Shown: positions 1 through 8,046 of the stretch, in pieces | Layout: the number at the start of each line of letters is the position of its first letter | How positions within the stretch are numbered: the stretch's first letter is position 1 | Source of the DNA: Phaeobacter sp. CECT 5382 | GTDB lineage: Bacteria > Pseudomonadota > Alphaproteobacteria > Rhodobacterales > Rhodobacteraceae | Assembly: GCF_001457775.1 (NCBI RefSeq) | Contig: NZ_CYSG01000002.1 | Coordinates: forward strand, 1 to 64,000 | DNA length: 64,000 nucleotides | Reading direction: 5' to 3' | Program-made: the position numbers and the translations under genes | The notes under the pieces: generated by a model | The model's database searches: none | What the model was told of the DNA's origin: nothing | What the model saw: only the letters and a program-made list of their open reading frames with translations

Positions 1-76
1 TCGTCGCGGGCAGGAACCTGGTTCCAAGACCGGCAACAGGGAAAATCGCTTTGGTCACTTTTCTACGCATCGGCAT
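1..76 (-). CDS. galU: UTP-glucose-1-phosphate uridylyltransferase, N-terminal fragment (cut by window edge)
   Basis: Only the first 25 or so codons lie in the window. They read MPMRRKVTKAIFPVAGLGTR and continue FLPAT, which is the nucleotide-binding start of GalU (the GxGTR loop that grips the UTP phosphates). GalU makes UDP-glucose for exopolysaccharide, LPS core and osmolyte synthesis. ATG codons at 76 and 70 are both in frame. The one at 76 has a GCGAG-like ribosome site just upstream, so it is preferred. The gene runs off the left edge, so length and C-terminus cannot be judged. It follows kdsB on the same strand after a 226 nt gap, in keeping with a surface-polysaccharide neighbourhood. 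Confidence 0.85.
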   Translation of the reverse strand, partial: MPMRRKVTKAIFPVAGLGTRFLPAT

Positions 77-302
77 TTCTCGCTTTATTCTGCTTGAGGA
101 ATCGTGTCGATCCGCTGCCTCAAGCCACCAGTTGTCCCGGTTGATAGTCCCGGTCGTCGTAAATCCACGATCCACCTCTCAACCGCACGGGGATCACACT
201 TGTTAAGTCTAGCAGTCACAAGCTTACGGAGGCTTCATGACCTAGCTCAACTCTGTCGCAGCAAAGTGGGGCGCAAAGTGTACCCAAATCGCTGTTTTTA
301 GG

Positions 303-1103
303 CTAGTTCTCGCCCATCTTGGCCATCATCGCCTCAATTCGCACCACATCTTCCGGATTGTTCAGCTCCCAGAATTCTCGCCCCCGCGCCTCGACCTCAA
401 CGCAGAGAATCTTGCGGCCGTTTTCAAGAAAGCGCAGCTGTTCCAGGCCTTCGAGCTGCTCTAGCGGTCCGGTGGGCCAGCTGGGATAGCTGGCCAGCGC
501 ATCCGGGCGGTAGGCATAGACTCCGACATGATGAAAGACCGGCGTTGCGGCGTCATCATCAAACCGCACAGCACAAAAGGGTATCACCTCTTTGGAGAAA
601 TAGAGCGCACTGCTGTCGCGGCCGAAAACCGCTGTGGTGCCACCGACCCGACCTGCCGCACGATCGGCCAGCAGGCTGTTCAGCGTTGCCCCGTCACATT
701 GCAGGACCGGTGTTGCCAGCCCCATGTCAGGTGCGGCGCGCAAGCCTTTGACCAGATCTTCGATAAACCAATGCGGTGTCAGCGGGGCATCACCCTGCAG
801 ATTCACCACCACTTCGTAGCCACCGCCCAGCGCGGCATGGGCCTCGGCGCAGCGCTCGGTGCCATTGGCACAATCCACCGAGGTCATCACGACCTCGGCA
901 CCAAAGCCTTCGGCAGCCAGCCGAATACGATCATCATCCGTGGCTACAACCACCCGGTCCACGCCCGTGACCGCGCAGGCAGCGCGCCAGGATCGTTCTA
1001 TCAGGGTGCGCTTTTCGCCACTGGCGCCGGTAAGCTCCACAAGTGGTTTGCCGGGGTAACGGGTCGAGGCGTAGCGGGCAGGGATGACGATCAGAACGGA
1101 CAT
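303..1103 (-). CDS. kdsB: 3-deoxy-manno-octulosonate cytidylyltransferase (CMP-Kdo synthetase)
   Basis: 266 residues, the usual KdsB length. The N-terminus MSVLIVIPARYASTRYPGKP is the family signature, and the NLQGDAP segment supplies the Mg/CTP-binding aspartate. The enzyme activates Kdo with CTP in the cytoplasm so that it can be transferred to lipid A (or to capsule). Its ATG overlaps the stop codon of cysQ by one base (TGATG at 1105-1101), so the two genes are translationally coupled and form one transcript. No obvious terminator follows before galU. Confidence 0.95.
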   Translation of the reverse strand: MSVLIVIPARYASTRYPGKPLVELTGASGEKRTLIERSWRAACAVTGVDRVVVATDDDRIRLAAEGFGAEVVMTSVDCANGTERCAEAHAALGGGYEVVVNLQGDAPLTPHWFIEDLVKGLRAAPDMGLATPVLQCDGATLNSLLADRAAGRVGGTTAVFGRDSSALYFSKEVIPFCAVRFDDDAATPVFHHVGVYAYRPDALASYPSWPTGPLEQLEGLEQLRFLENGRKILCVEVEARGREFWELNNPEDVVRIEAMMAKMGEN

Positions 1104-1900
1104 CAGGCTTCTTTCAATTCCACATCGGGGGCATAGGCGATAAAGAATGGGTTCGCATAGCCTTCCTTGCCATAAAGTAGCGGGGAATGATCGTCAAAAC
1201 GCACCACTTTACCACCCGCGCCGGACAAAACGGCGTGACCAGCTGCGGTGTCCCACTCCATGGTACGGCCAACGCGAGGATAGAGGTCTGCCTCACCCGT
1301 CGCCACCAGGCAAAACTTCAGCGAAGAACCTGCGCTTTTGCTGTCTCGCACGTTGTATTTGCCGATGTAGTCATCGGTGGCCTGATCGCGGTGCGATTTT
1401 GAGGCAACAACCATCAGGGCTGCATTGTCGCTTTTGGCGGTGCGGATCGGGCTGGTGGCACCGATCTCTGCTGGATCAAAATCACCGGTCTCTTCGACTG
1501 AGGATCCATCGGCGAGGGTAAAGAACATCCGCTCTTTGGCCGGAGCATAGACCACACCGCGGGTCGGAATGCCCTTTTCAACCAGCGCAATATTGACGGT
1601 GAAATCACCCCGACGGTGGATGAATTCTTTGGTGCCATCGAGCGGATCCACGATCAAAAAAGTATCACCGCGCTCTTTGTGAGACTCGGATTGTTCTTCT
1701 GTAACCAGCATGACATCAGGAAAGGCCGCCCGCAGCCCGGCCGAGATCAACGCATCAGCCGCCTCGTCTGCGGCGGTGACAGGGCTGTCATCGGATTTGA
1801 CCTTCACATCGAAATCGTCGGAATTGTAGATCTCCATGATCTTCGCACCCGCTTCAATCGCCAGACGACGGATCTCCGGAATAAGGTCTTCGTAAGTCAC
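1103..1900 (-). CDS. cysQ: 3'(2'),5'-bisphosphate nucleotidase CysQ (inositol monophosphatase fold)
   Basis: 265 residues from a GTG start. The open frame extends upstream to 2041, but the family N-terminus begins at the GTG at 1900-1898 (MTYEDLIPEIRRLAIEAG), which follows a GGGAGAG ribosome site. Visible motifs of the Li-sensitive phosphatase family are VTEEQ, DPLDGTKEF (metal-binding aspartates) and the late WDTAAGHAVL segment. CysQ hydrolyses PAP, a by-product of sulfate assimilation, to AMP. It is coupled to kdsB downstream. Why sulfur recycling travels with CMP-Kdo synthesis is not clear from the sequence. Confidence 0.92.
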   Translation of the reverse strand: MTYEDLIPEIRRLAIEAGAKIMEIYNSDDFDVKVKSDDSPVTAADEAADALISAGLRAAFPDVMLVTEEQSESHKERGDTFLIVDPLDGTKEFIHRRGDFTVNIALVEKGIPTRGVVYAPAKERMFFTLADGSSVEETGDFDPAEIGATSPIRTAKSDNAALMVVASKSHRDQATDDYIGKYNVRDSKSAGSSLKFCLVATGEADLYPRVGRTMEWDTAAGHAVLSGAGGKVVRFDDHSPLLYGKEGYANPFFIAYAPDVELKEA

Positions 1901-2012
1901 ACAGTCTCTCCCACCCAAAAGGATTAATTGAGGGTTTAATTGAAAATTTGCCTGCCTCCCCTTATGGTGGCTGGAAAATGGATCGGCAAGAAGTCCATTT
2001 GCATATTGGCAG

Positions 2013-2037
2013 GGTCCATTAGATCTAAAATTGGACC
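2013..2037. promoter_or_regulatory. Inverted repeat GGTCCA-N13-TGGACC between cysQ and the ABC permease gene
   Basis: A perfect 6+6 inverted repeat lies in the 158 nt divergent intergenic region, about 22 nt before the permease start. A related half-site (GTCCAT...TTGGC) sits at 1993-2009. The layout is that of a dimeric operator, but the regulator is unknown. Confidence 0.35.
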
Positions 2038-2058
2038 TCAAATCGGGTAGCAGTCGAA

Positions 2059-2880
2059 ATGTTTCAGTTGCGCGAAGAGAAATCGTGGTTTTCCGGCGCC
2101 ATCTCTCTGTTTGAGGTGGTTTTCCATTCCGTTGTGCGCAGCGTCCGATCCAAGCACAACAATGCGCTGATCGCGATGGGCGCCAATATCCTGCAGGCCA
2201 TTATCTTTGTTGCGCTTTTTTACGTGATGTTTGCGGTTCTCGGTCTCAGAGGGTCGGCCATTCGCGGGGATTTCCTACTTTACGTGATGTCCGGCATTTT
2301 TCTGTTTTTGACCCATACAAAGACGGTTGGTGCGGTTGCTGGCGCTGAAGGCCCGGCCAGCCCGATGATGCAGCACGCGCCGATGAATACCATGGTGGCG
2401 ATTCTCTCTGCCGCTCTGGGGTCGCTCTATATTCAGACCTTTTCACTGTTCATCATCCTATTCATCTACCATGTGGCTTTTACGCCGCTGGTGATCGAAC
2501 AGCCGATACAGGCCTATGGCATGATCTTGCTGGCCTGGATTACCGGGGCCGCGGTCGGACTGGTGCTGCTAGTGATCAAACCCTGGGCGCCTGGGTTTGT
2601 CGGCATTCTGACCACTGTCTATCAGCGTGCCAATATGATCGCTTCTGGCAAGATGTTTCTGGCCAACACCCTGCCCAGTTTCATGCTGGCGATGTTTGAC
2701 TGGAACCCGCTGTTTCACTGCATCGATCAGGCGCGGGGCTTTGTCTTCATCAACTACAACCCGCATTACAGCAACTGGCAATATGCCGCTTGGGTGGCCG
2801 TGGCTCTGATCATGGTGGGGCTGATGGGCGAATTCTATACTCGCCGCCATGCCTCGATCAGCTGGGGCGCGCGCCGGTAA
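2059..2880 (+). CDS. ABC-2 type permease, capsule/polysaccharide export (KpsM-like)
   Basis: 273 residues with about six hydrophobic helices (for example at residues 45-65, 75-90, 110-135, 150-170 and 240-258) and the amphipathic N-terminal stretch usual for KpsM/Wzm permeases. Such proteins form the inner-membrane channel of polysaccharide ABC exporters and need a separate ATPase (KpsT/Wzt). No ATPase gene lies beside it here. It is divergent from cysQ-kdsB, so a link to Kdo-containing surface glycan is plausible but inferred. The start is chosen as the first ATG; its ribosome site is weak. Confidence 0.75.
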   Translation: MFQLREEKSWFSGAISLFEVVFHSVVRSVRSKHNNALIAMGANILQAIIFVALFYVMFAVLGLRGSAIRGDFLLYVMSGIFLFLTHTKTVGAVAGAEGPASPMMQHAPMNTMVAILSAALGSLYIQTFSLFIILFIYHVAFTPLVIEQPIQAYGMILLAWITGAAVGLVLLVIKPWAPGFVGILTTVYQRANMIASGKMFLANTLPSFMLAMFDWNPLFHCIDQARGFVFINYNPHYSNWQYAAWVAVALIMVGLMGEFYTRRHASISWGARR

Positions 2881-2921
2881 CGCACCGGTAACGCGCCACT
2901 CGTTGGGTTCTCAAATCACAT

Positions 2922-3524
2922 TCAGGTCACCACCCGCAGCGTCAGATTGATGCGCCCGCCCTTGGGTAGCAGGCGTGAAGACTGGAACCTGATCCGGTCT
3001 ACCCCGTGATAGGACAGCCGCGCGTCGCCGCCCATCACCACCACATCCCCAGAATTGAGCCACAGCGCATCGGTCTTGCCACCACGTGTCGTCCCGCCAA
3101 CGCGGAACATGCCGTCATCGCCCAGACTGATCGAGACCACAGGATAGGAAAAATCCGCCTCATCCTTGTCTTGATGCAGGCCCATCTTGGCATCCTGCCC
3201 ATAGTAGTTGAGCAGACAACAGTCCGGCAGACGCTCAAGCCCGGTAAGATCGTGCCAGAGTGTCAGGATCTGATCGGGGATTTCAGGCCAGTCAAATCCA
3301 CGGGGGTGATTTTCGGCATAGCGATATCCGTTTTCATCCGCAGTCCAGCCGAATGCCCCGGCCGAGGTCATTCGTACTGACATTTTGCCACCACCCGGCA
3401 CGGTCGGGGAAAACAGCGGCGCCGCCTTCAAGACCGGGCGCAATGCCTCGATCAACCCACGCTGCGCCTGCGGGTCGAGATAGGCTTTGTGGATTTCAAA
3501 CCCGCGCAATCGCAGCACATTCAT
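2922..3524 (-). CDS. alkB: Alpha-ketoglutarate-dependent DNA dealkylase AlkB
   Basis: 200 residues, normal for AlkB. The HxD iron-binding motif (LHQDKDEADF), the distal histidine (LSYHGVDRI) and the 2-oxoglutarate-binding arginine region near the C-terminus (GRINLTLR) are visible. The enzyme oxidatively removes methyl groups from 1-methyladenine and 3-methylcytosine in DNA or RNA. The frame stays open to 3686, but the ATG at 3524 (MNVLRLRGFEIHKAYL) follows GGAATAATCACC and starts where the family starts. It is divergent from dnaK and convergent with the permease gene. Confidence 0.9.
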   Translation of the reverse strand: MNVLRLRGFEIHKAYLDPQAQRGLIEALRPVLKAAPLFSPTVPGGGKMSVRMTSAGAFGWTADENGYRYAENHPRGFDWPEIPDQILTLWHDLTGLERLPDCCLLNYYGQDAKMGLHQDKDEADFSYPVVSISLGDDGMFRVGGTTRGGKTDALWLNSGDVVVMGGDARLSYHGVDRIRFQSSRLLPKGGRINLTLRVVT

Positions 3525-3598
3525 GGTGATTATTCCATTCTTAATCATCTCCCATGCAAAAAAGCGCATTGAATCGCATTTCTCTATGCGTACTGACG

Positions 3599-3630
3599 CT
3601 TGCAGGGGCAATTTCTGCTCCCTATATACG
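3599..3630 (+). promoter_or_regulatory. Sigma-32 (RpoH) heat-shock promoter of dnaK
   Basis: CTTG at 3599-3602, an 18 nt spacer and CCTATATACG at 3621-3630 match the alphaproteobacterial RpoH consensus (CTTG-N17/18-CYTATNTNNG) at every defined position. Transcription would start near 3637, leaving a leader of about 100 nt before the dnaK ATG. That leader has a small GGCCTG...CAGGCC stem. Confidence 0.8.
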
Positions 3631-3735
3631 CCGTGACGCAGTGAGGTGCAGACCCCGCTGCAACAAAATCGGGGCCTGGATGCCAAAACGGGTTCAGGCC
3701 ACGGGTAATCGCCTTAGGAAGTAAAGGGATCAAAC

Positions 3736-5655
3736 ATGAGTAAAGTAATCGGTATCGACCTCGGAACCACCAACTCCTGCGTTGCCATCATGGATGGCTC
3801 ACAGCCCCGCGTTATTGAAAACGCCGAGGGCGCACGTACAACCCCATCGATCGTCGCCTTCACCGACGATGAGCGTCTGGTCGGCCAGGCCGCCAAGCGT
3901 CAGGCCGTCACCAACCCGGAAAACACCGTCTTTGGTGTTAAGCGCCTCGTTGGCCGCCGGTTTAATGACGCGGACCTAGCAAAAGACAAAAAGAACTTGC
4001 CATTTGAGCTGGTCAGCGGCGGCAATGGCGATGCCTGGGTCAAAGCCAAGGATGAGACATACTCTCCTTCGCAGCTTTCCGCCTTCATCCTCGGCAAGAT
4101 GAAAGAAACCGCAGAGTCCTATCTGGGTGAAGACGTCACTCAGGCGGTGATCACGGTTCCTGCCTATTTCAATGACGCTCAGCGTCAGGCCACCAAAGAC
4201 GCCGGCAAAATCGCTGGCCTCGAAGTGCTGCGCATCATCAACGAGCCAACTGCTGCTGCCTTGGCATATGGTCTCGACAAGGAAGAAACCCAGACCATCG
4301 CGGTTTATGACCTTGGTGGTGGTACCTTCGACGTGACCATCCTGGAAATCGACGATGGCCTCTTTGAAGTCAAATCGACCAACGGCGACACCTTCTTGGG
4401 TGGTGAAGACTTTGACATGCGCATCGTCAACTACCTGGCGGGCGAGTTCAAAAAAGAGCACGGCGTTGATCTGACCAAAGACAAAATGGCCTTGCAGCGT
4501 CTGAAAGAAGCCGCTGAAAAAGCCAAGATCGAACTGTCGTCTTCCAGCCAGACAGAAATCAACCAGCCGTTCATCTCGATGGATCCTTCCTCGGGCCAGC
4601 CCCTGCACATGGTCATCAAAATGACCCGTGCCAAGCTGGAAAGCCTGGTCAACGACCTGATCAAAGCTTCGATGAAGCCCTGTGCCGCCGCTCTGAAAGA
4701 CGCTGGTATTTCCGCTTCGGACATCGACGAAGTTGTTCTGGTTGGTGGTATGACACGGATGCCAAAAGTGATCGAAGAGGTCACAAAATTCTTTGGCAAA
4801 GAGCCGCACAAAGGTGTGAACCCTGACGAAGTGGTTGCCATGGGTGCCGCCATTCAGGCCGGTGTTCTGCAGGGCGACGTAAAAGACGTTGTTCTTCTCG
4901 ACGTAACGCCTCTGTCACTGGGTATCGAAACTCTGGGCGGTGTCTTCACCCGTCTGATCGACCGCAACACCACCATCCCGACGAAAAAGTCGCAGGTGTT
5001 CTCGACCGCCGAAGACAACCAGAACGCCGTGACCATCCGGGTGTTCCAGGGTGAGCGCGAAATGGCCTCAGACAACAAGATGCTGGGTCAGTTCAACCTT
5101 GAAGACATCCCACCGGCGCCACGCGGCCTGCCTCAGATCGAAGTCACCTTTGACATCGACGCAAACGGCATCGTCTCGGTTTCGGCCAAAGACAAAGGCA
5201 CCGGCAAAGAGCAGGTCATCACCATCCAGGCCTCCGGTGGTCTGTCCGACGCCGACATCGACCAGATGGTCAAGGACGCCGAAGACAACGCTGAAGCGGA
5301 TAAAGAACGTCGCGAGCTGATCGAAGCGCGGAACCAGGCCGAAAGCCTGATCCACTCGACCGAAAAGCACGTCGAAGAGCATGGCGACAAAGTGGACCCA
5401 TCCACTGTCGAAGCCATCGAGCTGGCGCTGGCCGCTCTGCGTGACGATCTCGAAGGCGACGAAGCCAATGCCGAAAAGATCAAGGCAGGCATCCAGAACG
5501 TCACCGAGGCATCCATGCGACTGGGCGAGGCCATCTACAAGGCTGCACAGGAAGAGGCAGGCGATGAGCCTTCCGCTGCTGACGAGAGCTCCGCTCCCGG
5601 TGATGACGACATCGTCGACGCCGAATTCGAAGATCTGGACGGCGACAAGCGCTAA
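3736..5655 (+). CDS. dnaK: Molecular chaperone DnaK (Hsp70)
   Basis: 639 residues. The ATPase domain (about 1-385) opens with [13 protein letters not shown] and contains the phosphate-2 loop DLGGGTFDV and the adenosine motif [10 protein letters not shown]. The substrate-binding domain and helical lid follow, ending in the acidic tail [10 protein letters not shown]. DnaK binds exposed hydrophobic peptides and cycles with DnaJ and GrpE. dnaJ lies 77 nt downstream, while grpE is about 58 kb away in this window behind hrcA. The AGGAAGTAAAGGGATCAAAC stretch before the ATG supplies the ribosome site. Expression should be heat-inducible from the sigma-32 promoter. Confidence 0.98.
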   Translation: MSKVIGIDLGTTNSCVAIMDGSQPRVIENAEGARTTPSIVAFTDDERLVGQAAKRQAVTNPENTVFGVKRLVGRRFNDADLAKDKKNLPFELVSGGNGDAWVKAKDETYSPSQLSAFILGKMKETAESYLGEDVTQAVITVPAYFNDAQRQATKDAGKIAGLEVLRIINEPTAAALAYGLDKEETQTIAVYDLGGGTFDVTILEIDDGLFEVKSTNGDTFLGGEDFDMRIVNYLAGEFKKEHGVDLTKDKMALQRLKEAAEKAKIELSSSSQTEINQPFISMDPSSGQPLHMVIKMTRAKLESLVNDLIKASMKPCAAALKDAGISASDIDEVVLVGGMTRMPKVIEEVTKFFGKEPHKGVNPDEVVAMGAAIQAGVLQGDVKDVVLLDVTPLSLGIETLGGVFTRLIDRNTTIPTKKSQVFSTAEDNQNAVTIRVFQGEREMASDNKMLGQFNLEDIPPAPRGLPQIEVTFDIDANGIVSVSAKDKGTGKEQVITIQASGGLSDADIDQMVKDAEDNAEADKERRELIEARNQAESLIHSTEKHVEEHGDKVDPSTVEAIELALAALRDDLEGDEANAEKIKAGIQNVTEASMRLGEAIYKAAQEEAGDEPSAADESSAPGDDDIVDAEFEDLDGDKR

Positions 5656-5677
5656 GGTCTGAACACTTGGCCACGGC

Positions 5678-5703
5678 GGGCCGGTCCGACCACGGACCGG
5701 CTC
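5678..5703 (+). other. Hairpin in the dnaK-dnaJ intergenic region
   Basis: GCCGGTCCG-ACCA-CGGACCGGC is a perfect 9 bp stem (5680-5688 with 5693-5701), extendable to 11 bp with one G-U pair. No U tract follows, so it is not a standard terminator. It may protect the 3' end of a processed dnaK message or damp transcription into dnaJ, giving more DnaK than DnaJ. Confidence 0.6.
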
Positions 5704-5732
5704 GTTGTCGTTGAGGCAGCAGGGGTAAACCG

Positions 5733-6890
5733 ATGTCGAAACGTGACTATTACGAGACTCTCGGAGTGGCCAAGGGTGCCAGCGCCGATGAAATCAAAAA
5801 GGGCTTTCGTACGAAGGCCAAAGAATTGCATCCCGATCGCAACAGCGACAATCCGGATGCCGAAGCACAGTTCAAAGAGGCCAACGAGGCCTATGAAGTT
5901 CTGAAGGACGCCGAAAAAAAGGCTGCCTATGACCGCTTTGGCCATGCGGCCTTTGAAAACGGTATGGGCGGCGGTGGCGGCCAACGTGGCGGACATCCCG
6001 GTGGCGGAGACTTCTCCTCTGCCTTTTCCGATGTCTTTGATGATCTCTTTGGCGACTTTATGGGTGGTCGTGGCCAAGCAGGCGGCGGGCGTCAGCGCGC
6101 CTCTCGCGGGGCGGATCTGCGCTACAATTTGCGTGTCACCCTCGAAGAGGCCTTCTCGGGCCTGCATAAAACCATCAAGGTGCCGACCTCGGTTGCCTGT
6201 ACCGCCTGTGACGGATCCGGCGCCGAAGGCGGTGTTGAACCCACCACCTGCCCCACCTGTTCCGGTATGGGCAAGGTGCGCGCTCAGCAGGGTTTCTTTA
6301 CTGTTGAACGCACCTGCCCGACCTGTTCGGGTCTGGGTCAGATCATCAAGAATCCCTGTAAGGTCTGCCACGGACATGGCCGGATCGAAAAGGACCGCTC
6401 CCTATCGGTGAATATCCCGGCAGGCGTGGAAACCGGTACCCGCATTCGTCTCGCTGGCGAAGGTGAGGCTGGTCTCCGTGGTGGCCCTCCGGGCGATCTC
6501 TACATCTTTGTCGAGGTTGCACCGCATGAGCTCTTTGAACGCGACGGCAACAATCTTTATTGCCGCGTCCCCGTTTCCATGGCCAAAGCGGCCCTGGGCG
6601 GCGCGATTGAAGTCCCCACAATCGATGGTGGCCGCGGCCGCGTGCAGATTCCCGAAGGCAGCCAGTCCGGTCGCCAAATGCGTCTGCGTAGCAAGGGCAT
6701 GCCTGCCCTGCGCGGTGGCGGCGTCGGCGACATGTTCATTGAACTGGCGGTGGAAACTCCGGTTAACCTGACCGCCCGGCAAAAAGACATCCTGCGCGAA
6801 TTCGAGGACCTCTCCGAGGACAATACCAACCCCGAAAGCGGCAGTTTCTTCTCGTCGGTCAAAAGTTTCTGGGATGGCATGAAGGGGTAA
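5733..6890 (+). CDS. dnaJ: Co-chaperone DnaJ (Hsp40)
   Basis: 385 residues with full class I architecture: J domain 1-70 with the HPD motif (ELHPDRNSD), a Gly/Phe-rich linker ([16 protein letters not shown]), a cysteine-rich zinc domain with four CxxCxGxG repeats ([32 protein letters not shown]), and a C-terminal substrate-binding region. DnaJ delivers clients to DnaK and stimulates its ATPase. It follows dnaK on the same strand and is closed by a strong terminator at about 6972-7001. Confidence 0.98.
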   Translation: MSKRDYYETLGVAKGASADEIKKGFRTKAKELHPDRNSDNPDAEAQFKEANEAYEVLKDAEKKAAYDRFGHAAFENGMGGGGGQRGGHPGGGDFSSAFSDVFDDLFGDFMGGRGQAGGGRQRASRGADLRYNLRVTLEEAFSGLHKTIKVPTSVACTACDGSGAEGGVEPTTCPTCSGMGKVRAQQGFFTVERTCPTCSGLGQIIKNPCKVCHGHGRIEKDRSLSVNIPAGVETGTRIRLAGEGEAGLRGGPPGDLYIFVEVAPHELFERDGNNLYCRVPVSMAKAALGGAIEVPTIDGGRGRVQIPEGSQSGRQMRLRSKGMPALRGGGVGDMFIELAVETPVNLTARQKDILREFEDLSEDNTNPESGSFFSSVKSFWDGMKG

Positions 6891-6971
6891 GCAAGCTACC
6901 TGGAAACGGGCAGAGCCCCGGGCCTTCTCCTAAACCCCGCATTTCTGCCCAGCGGCGCAGTATTTCACCAC

Positions 6972-7001
6972 AAAAAGCGCCCCCTCGGGGGCGTTTTTCT
7001 T
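6972..7001 (+). terminator. Rho-independent terminator after dnaJ
   Basis: A stem of CGCCCC(C) against GGGGGCG with a very small loop is flanked by AAAAA and TTTTT, then CTTTT. It ends the dnaKJ transcript. The flanking A and T runs make it potentially active in both directions. Confidence 0.9.
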
Positions 7002-7060
7002 TTGCTTCACCTCCAACCCCTCATAGCCTCAGGCCCCACAGCAGGCGGGAAAGGGCACCG

Positions 7061-7849
7061 ATGGCACAGGGGGACGCATATGACAGGAACACCACCTTGC
7101 CGCTGTTCCCTCAAGAGCCACCACAGGAAGCGTCTGACGAAGCTCCTCCTGCCCCGCTTGGTAGCGGACGTCTGCCTTCCTATATCAAAGATCATCGCAG
7201 CCGGTTGCGGCAACGGTTCCACGAGGGAGGGGCTGCGGCTATGCCCGACTATGAGCTGCTGGAACTGGTTCTGTTCCGCTCCCTGCCGCGTCAGGATGTC
7301 AAACCACTGGCCCGTCATCTTCTGGAGATTTTTGGTGATTTCAACCGGGTCATCAGTGCCGCCCCCGAACGCCTTTTGCAGGTCAAAGGTGTGGGTGAGG
7401 CGCTAGTGACGGACCTCAAAGTTCTCGAAGCCGCAGCGCAGCGCTTGGCACGGGCCAAGGTCATGCAACGGCAGATAATTTCCAGCTGGGATGCGCTCTT
7501 GGACTATTGCCATACCGTCATGGCGCATCGTGCAACCGAACATTTCCGGGTGCTGTTTCTGGATCGCAAGAACAGCCTGATTGCAGACGAGGAGCAGGCT
7601 CGTGGCACGGTGGATCATGTCCCTGTCTACCCGCGCGAAGTCGCCAAACGCGCGCTTGATCTCAACGCTTCAGCGGTGATCCTGGTCCATAATCACCCGT
7701 CAGGTGATCCCAGCCCTTCGCAAAGCGATATCGAGATGACAGAACGAGTCAATCAGGCGCTCAGCCCCCTTGGCATCGTGCTGCATGATCATCTGATAAT
7801 CGGCAGCTCCGCCGAGTTGAGCTTTCGCAGCGAAGGGTTGCTGCTCTAA
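7061..7849 (+). CDS. radC: RadC family JAB/MPN-domain protein
   Basis: 262 residues. An N-terminal helix-hairpin-helix region (GVGEALVTDLKVLEAAAQRL) is followed by the JAB1/MPN+ metal site: a glutamate in the EEQARGTVDHV stretch, then VHNHPSGDPSPSQSD carrying the HxH(P)SG(D)..S..D ligands. RadC proteins are named for DNA repair, but their true activity is unsettled. The ATG at 7061 follows GGGAAAGGGCACCG. The first 35 residues are proline- and acid-rich and probably disordered. It is a single gene between two intergenic stretches, and a structured repeat element follows at 7892. Confidence 0.9.
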   Translation: MAQGDAYDRNTTLPLFPQEPPQEASDEAPPAPLGSGRLPSYIKDHRSRLRQRFHEGGAAAMPDYELLELVLFRSLPRQDVKPLARHLLEIFGDFNRVISAAPERLLQVKGVGEALVTDLKVLEAAAQRLARAKVMQRQIISSWDALLDYCHTVMAHRATEHFRVLFLDRKNSLIADEEQARGTVDHVPVYPREVAKRALDLNASAVILVHNHPSGDPSPSQSDIEMTERVNQALSPLGIVLHDHLIIGSSAELSFRSEGLLL

Positions 7850-7891
7850 CCAACAGGCACGCAATCGACCCCCTCCGTTCATCAAAGGCGA

Positions 7892-7975
7892 TAACGCGCC
7901 GCGTAAGCGGCGCCGGGCCCAAGGTTTTTTGGCGTATCTTTGATGCGTCCGAAAAAGCGCGGGAGCTCCCCCTTG
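7892..7975. repeat. Structured intergenic repeat element, copy 1
   Basis: The element consists of a GCGCCGC-GTAA-GCGGCGC hairpin (7896-7913), the block GCCGGGCCCAA (7912-7922), ATCTTTGAT (7936-7944) and GCGGGAGC (7959-7966) with a following CCCCC. The same blocks recur in the same order and almost the same spacing at 45552-45631. This indicates a dispersed non-coding repeat, not chance similarity. Confidence 0.65.
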
Positions 7976-8046
7976 CGGAGTTTCCTTGTGCGGATTTCCT
8001 TGGCCCACTTTCGTCATTGCCGCGACACGGCCAAGGGGCTGGAACC

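Noticed and set aside
104-301. 65-codon plus-strand frame between galU and kdsB
   Set aside because: No ribosome site and no recognisable domain; the region more likely holds the galU promoter.
3976-4809. 277-codon minus-strand open frame opposite dnaK
   Set aside because: Shadow of dnaK; antisense frames of dnaK are a known source of false genes.
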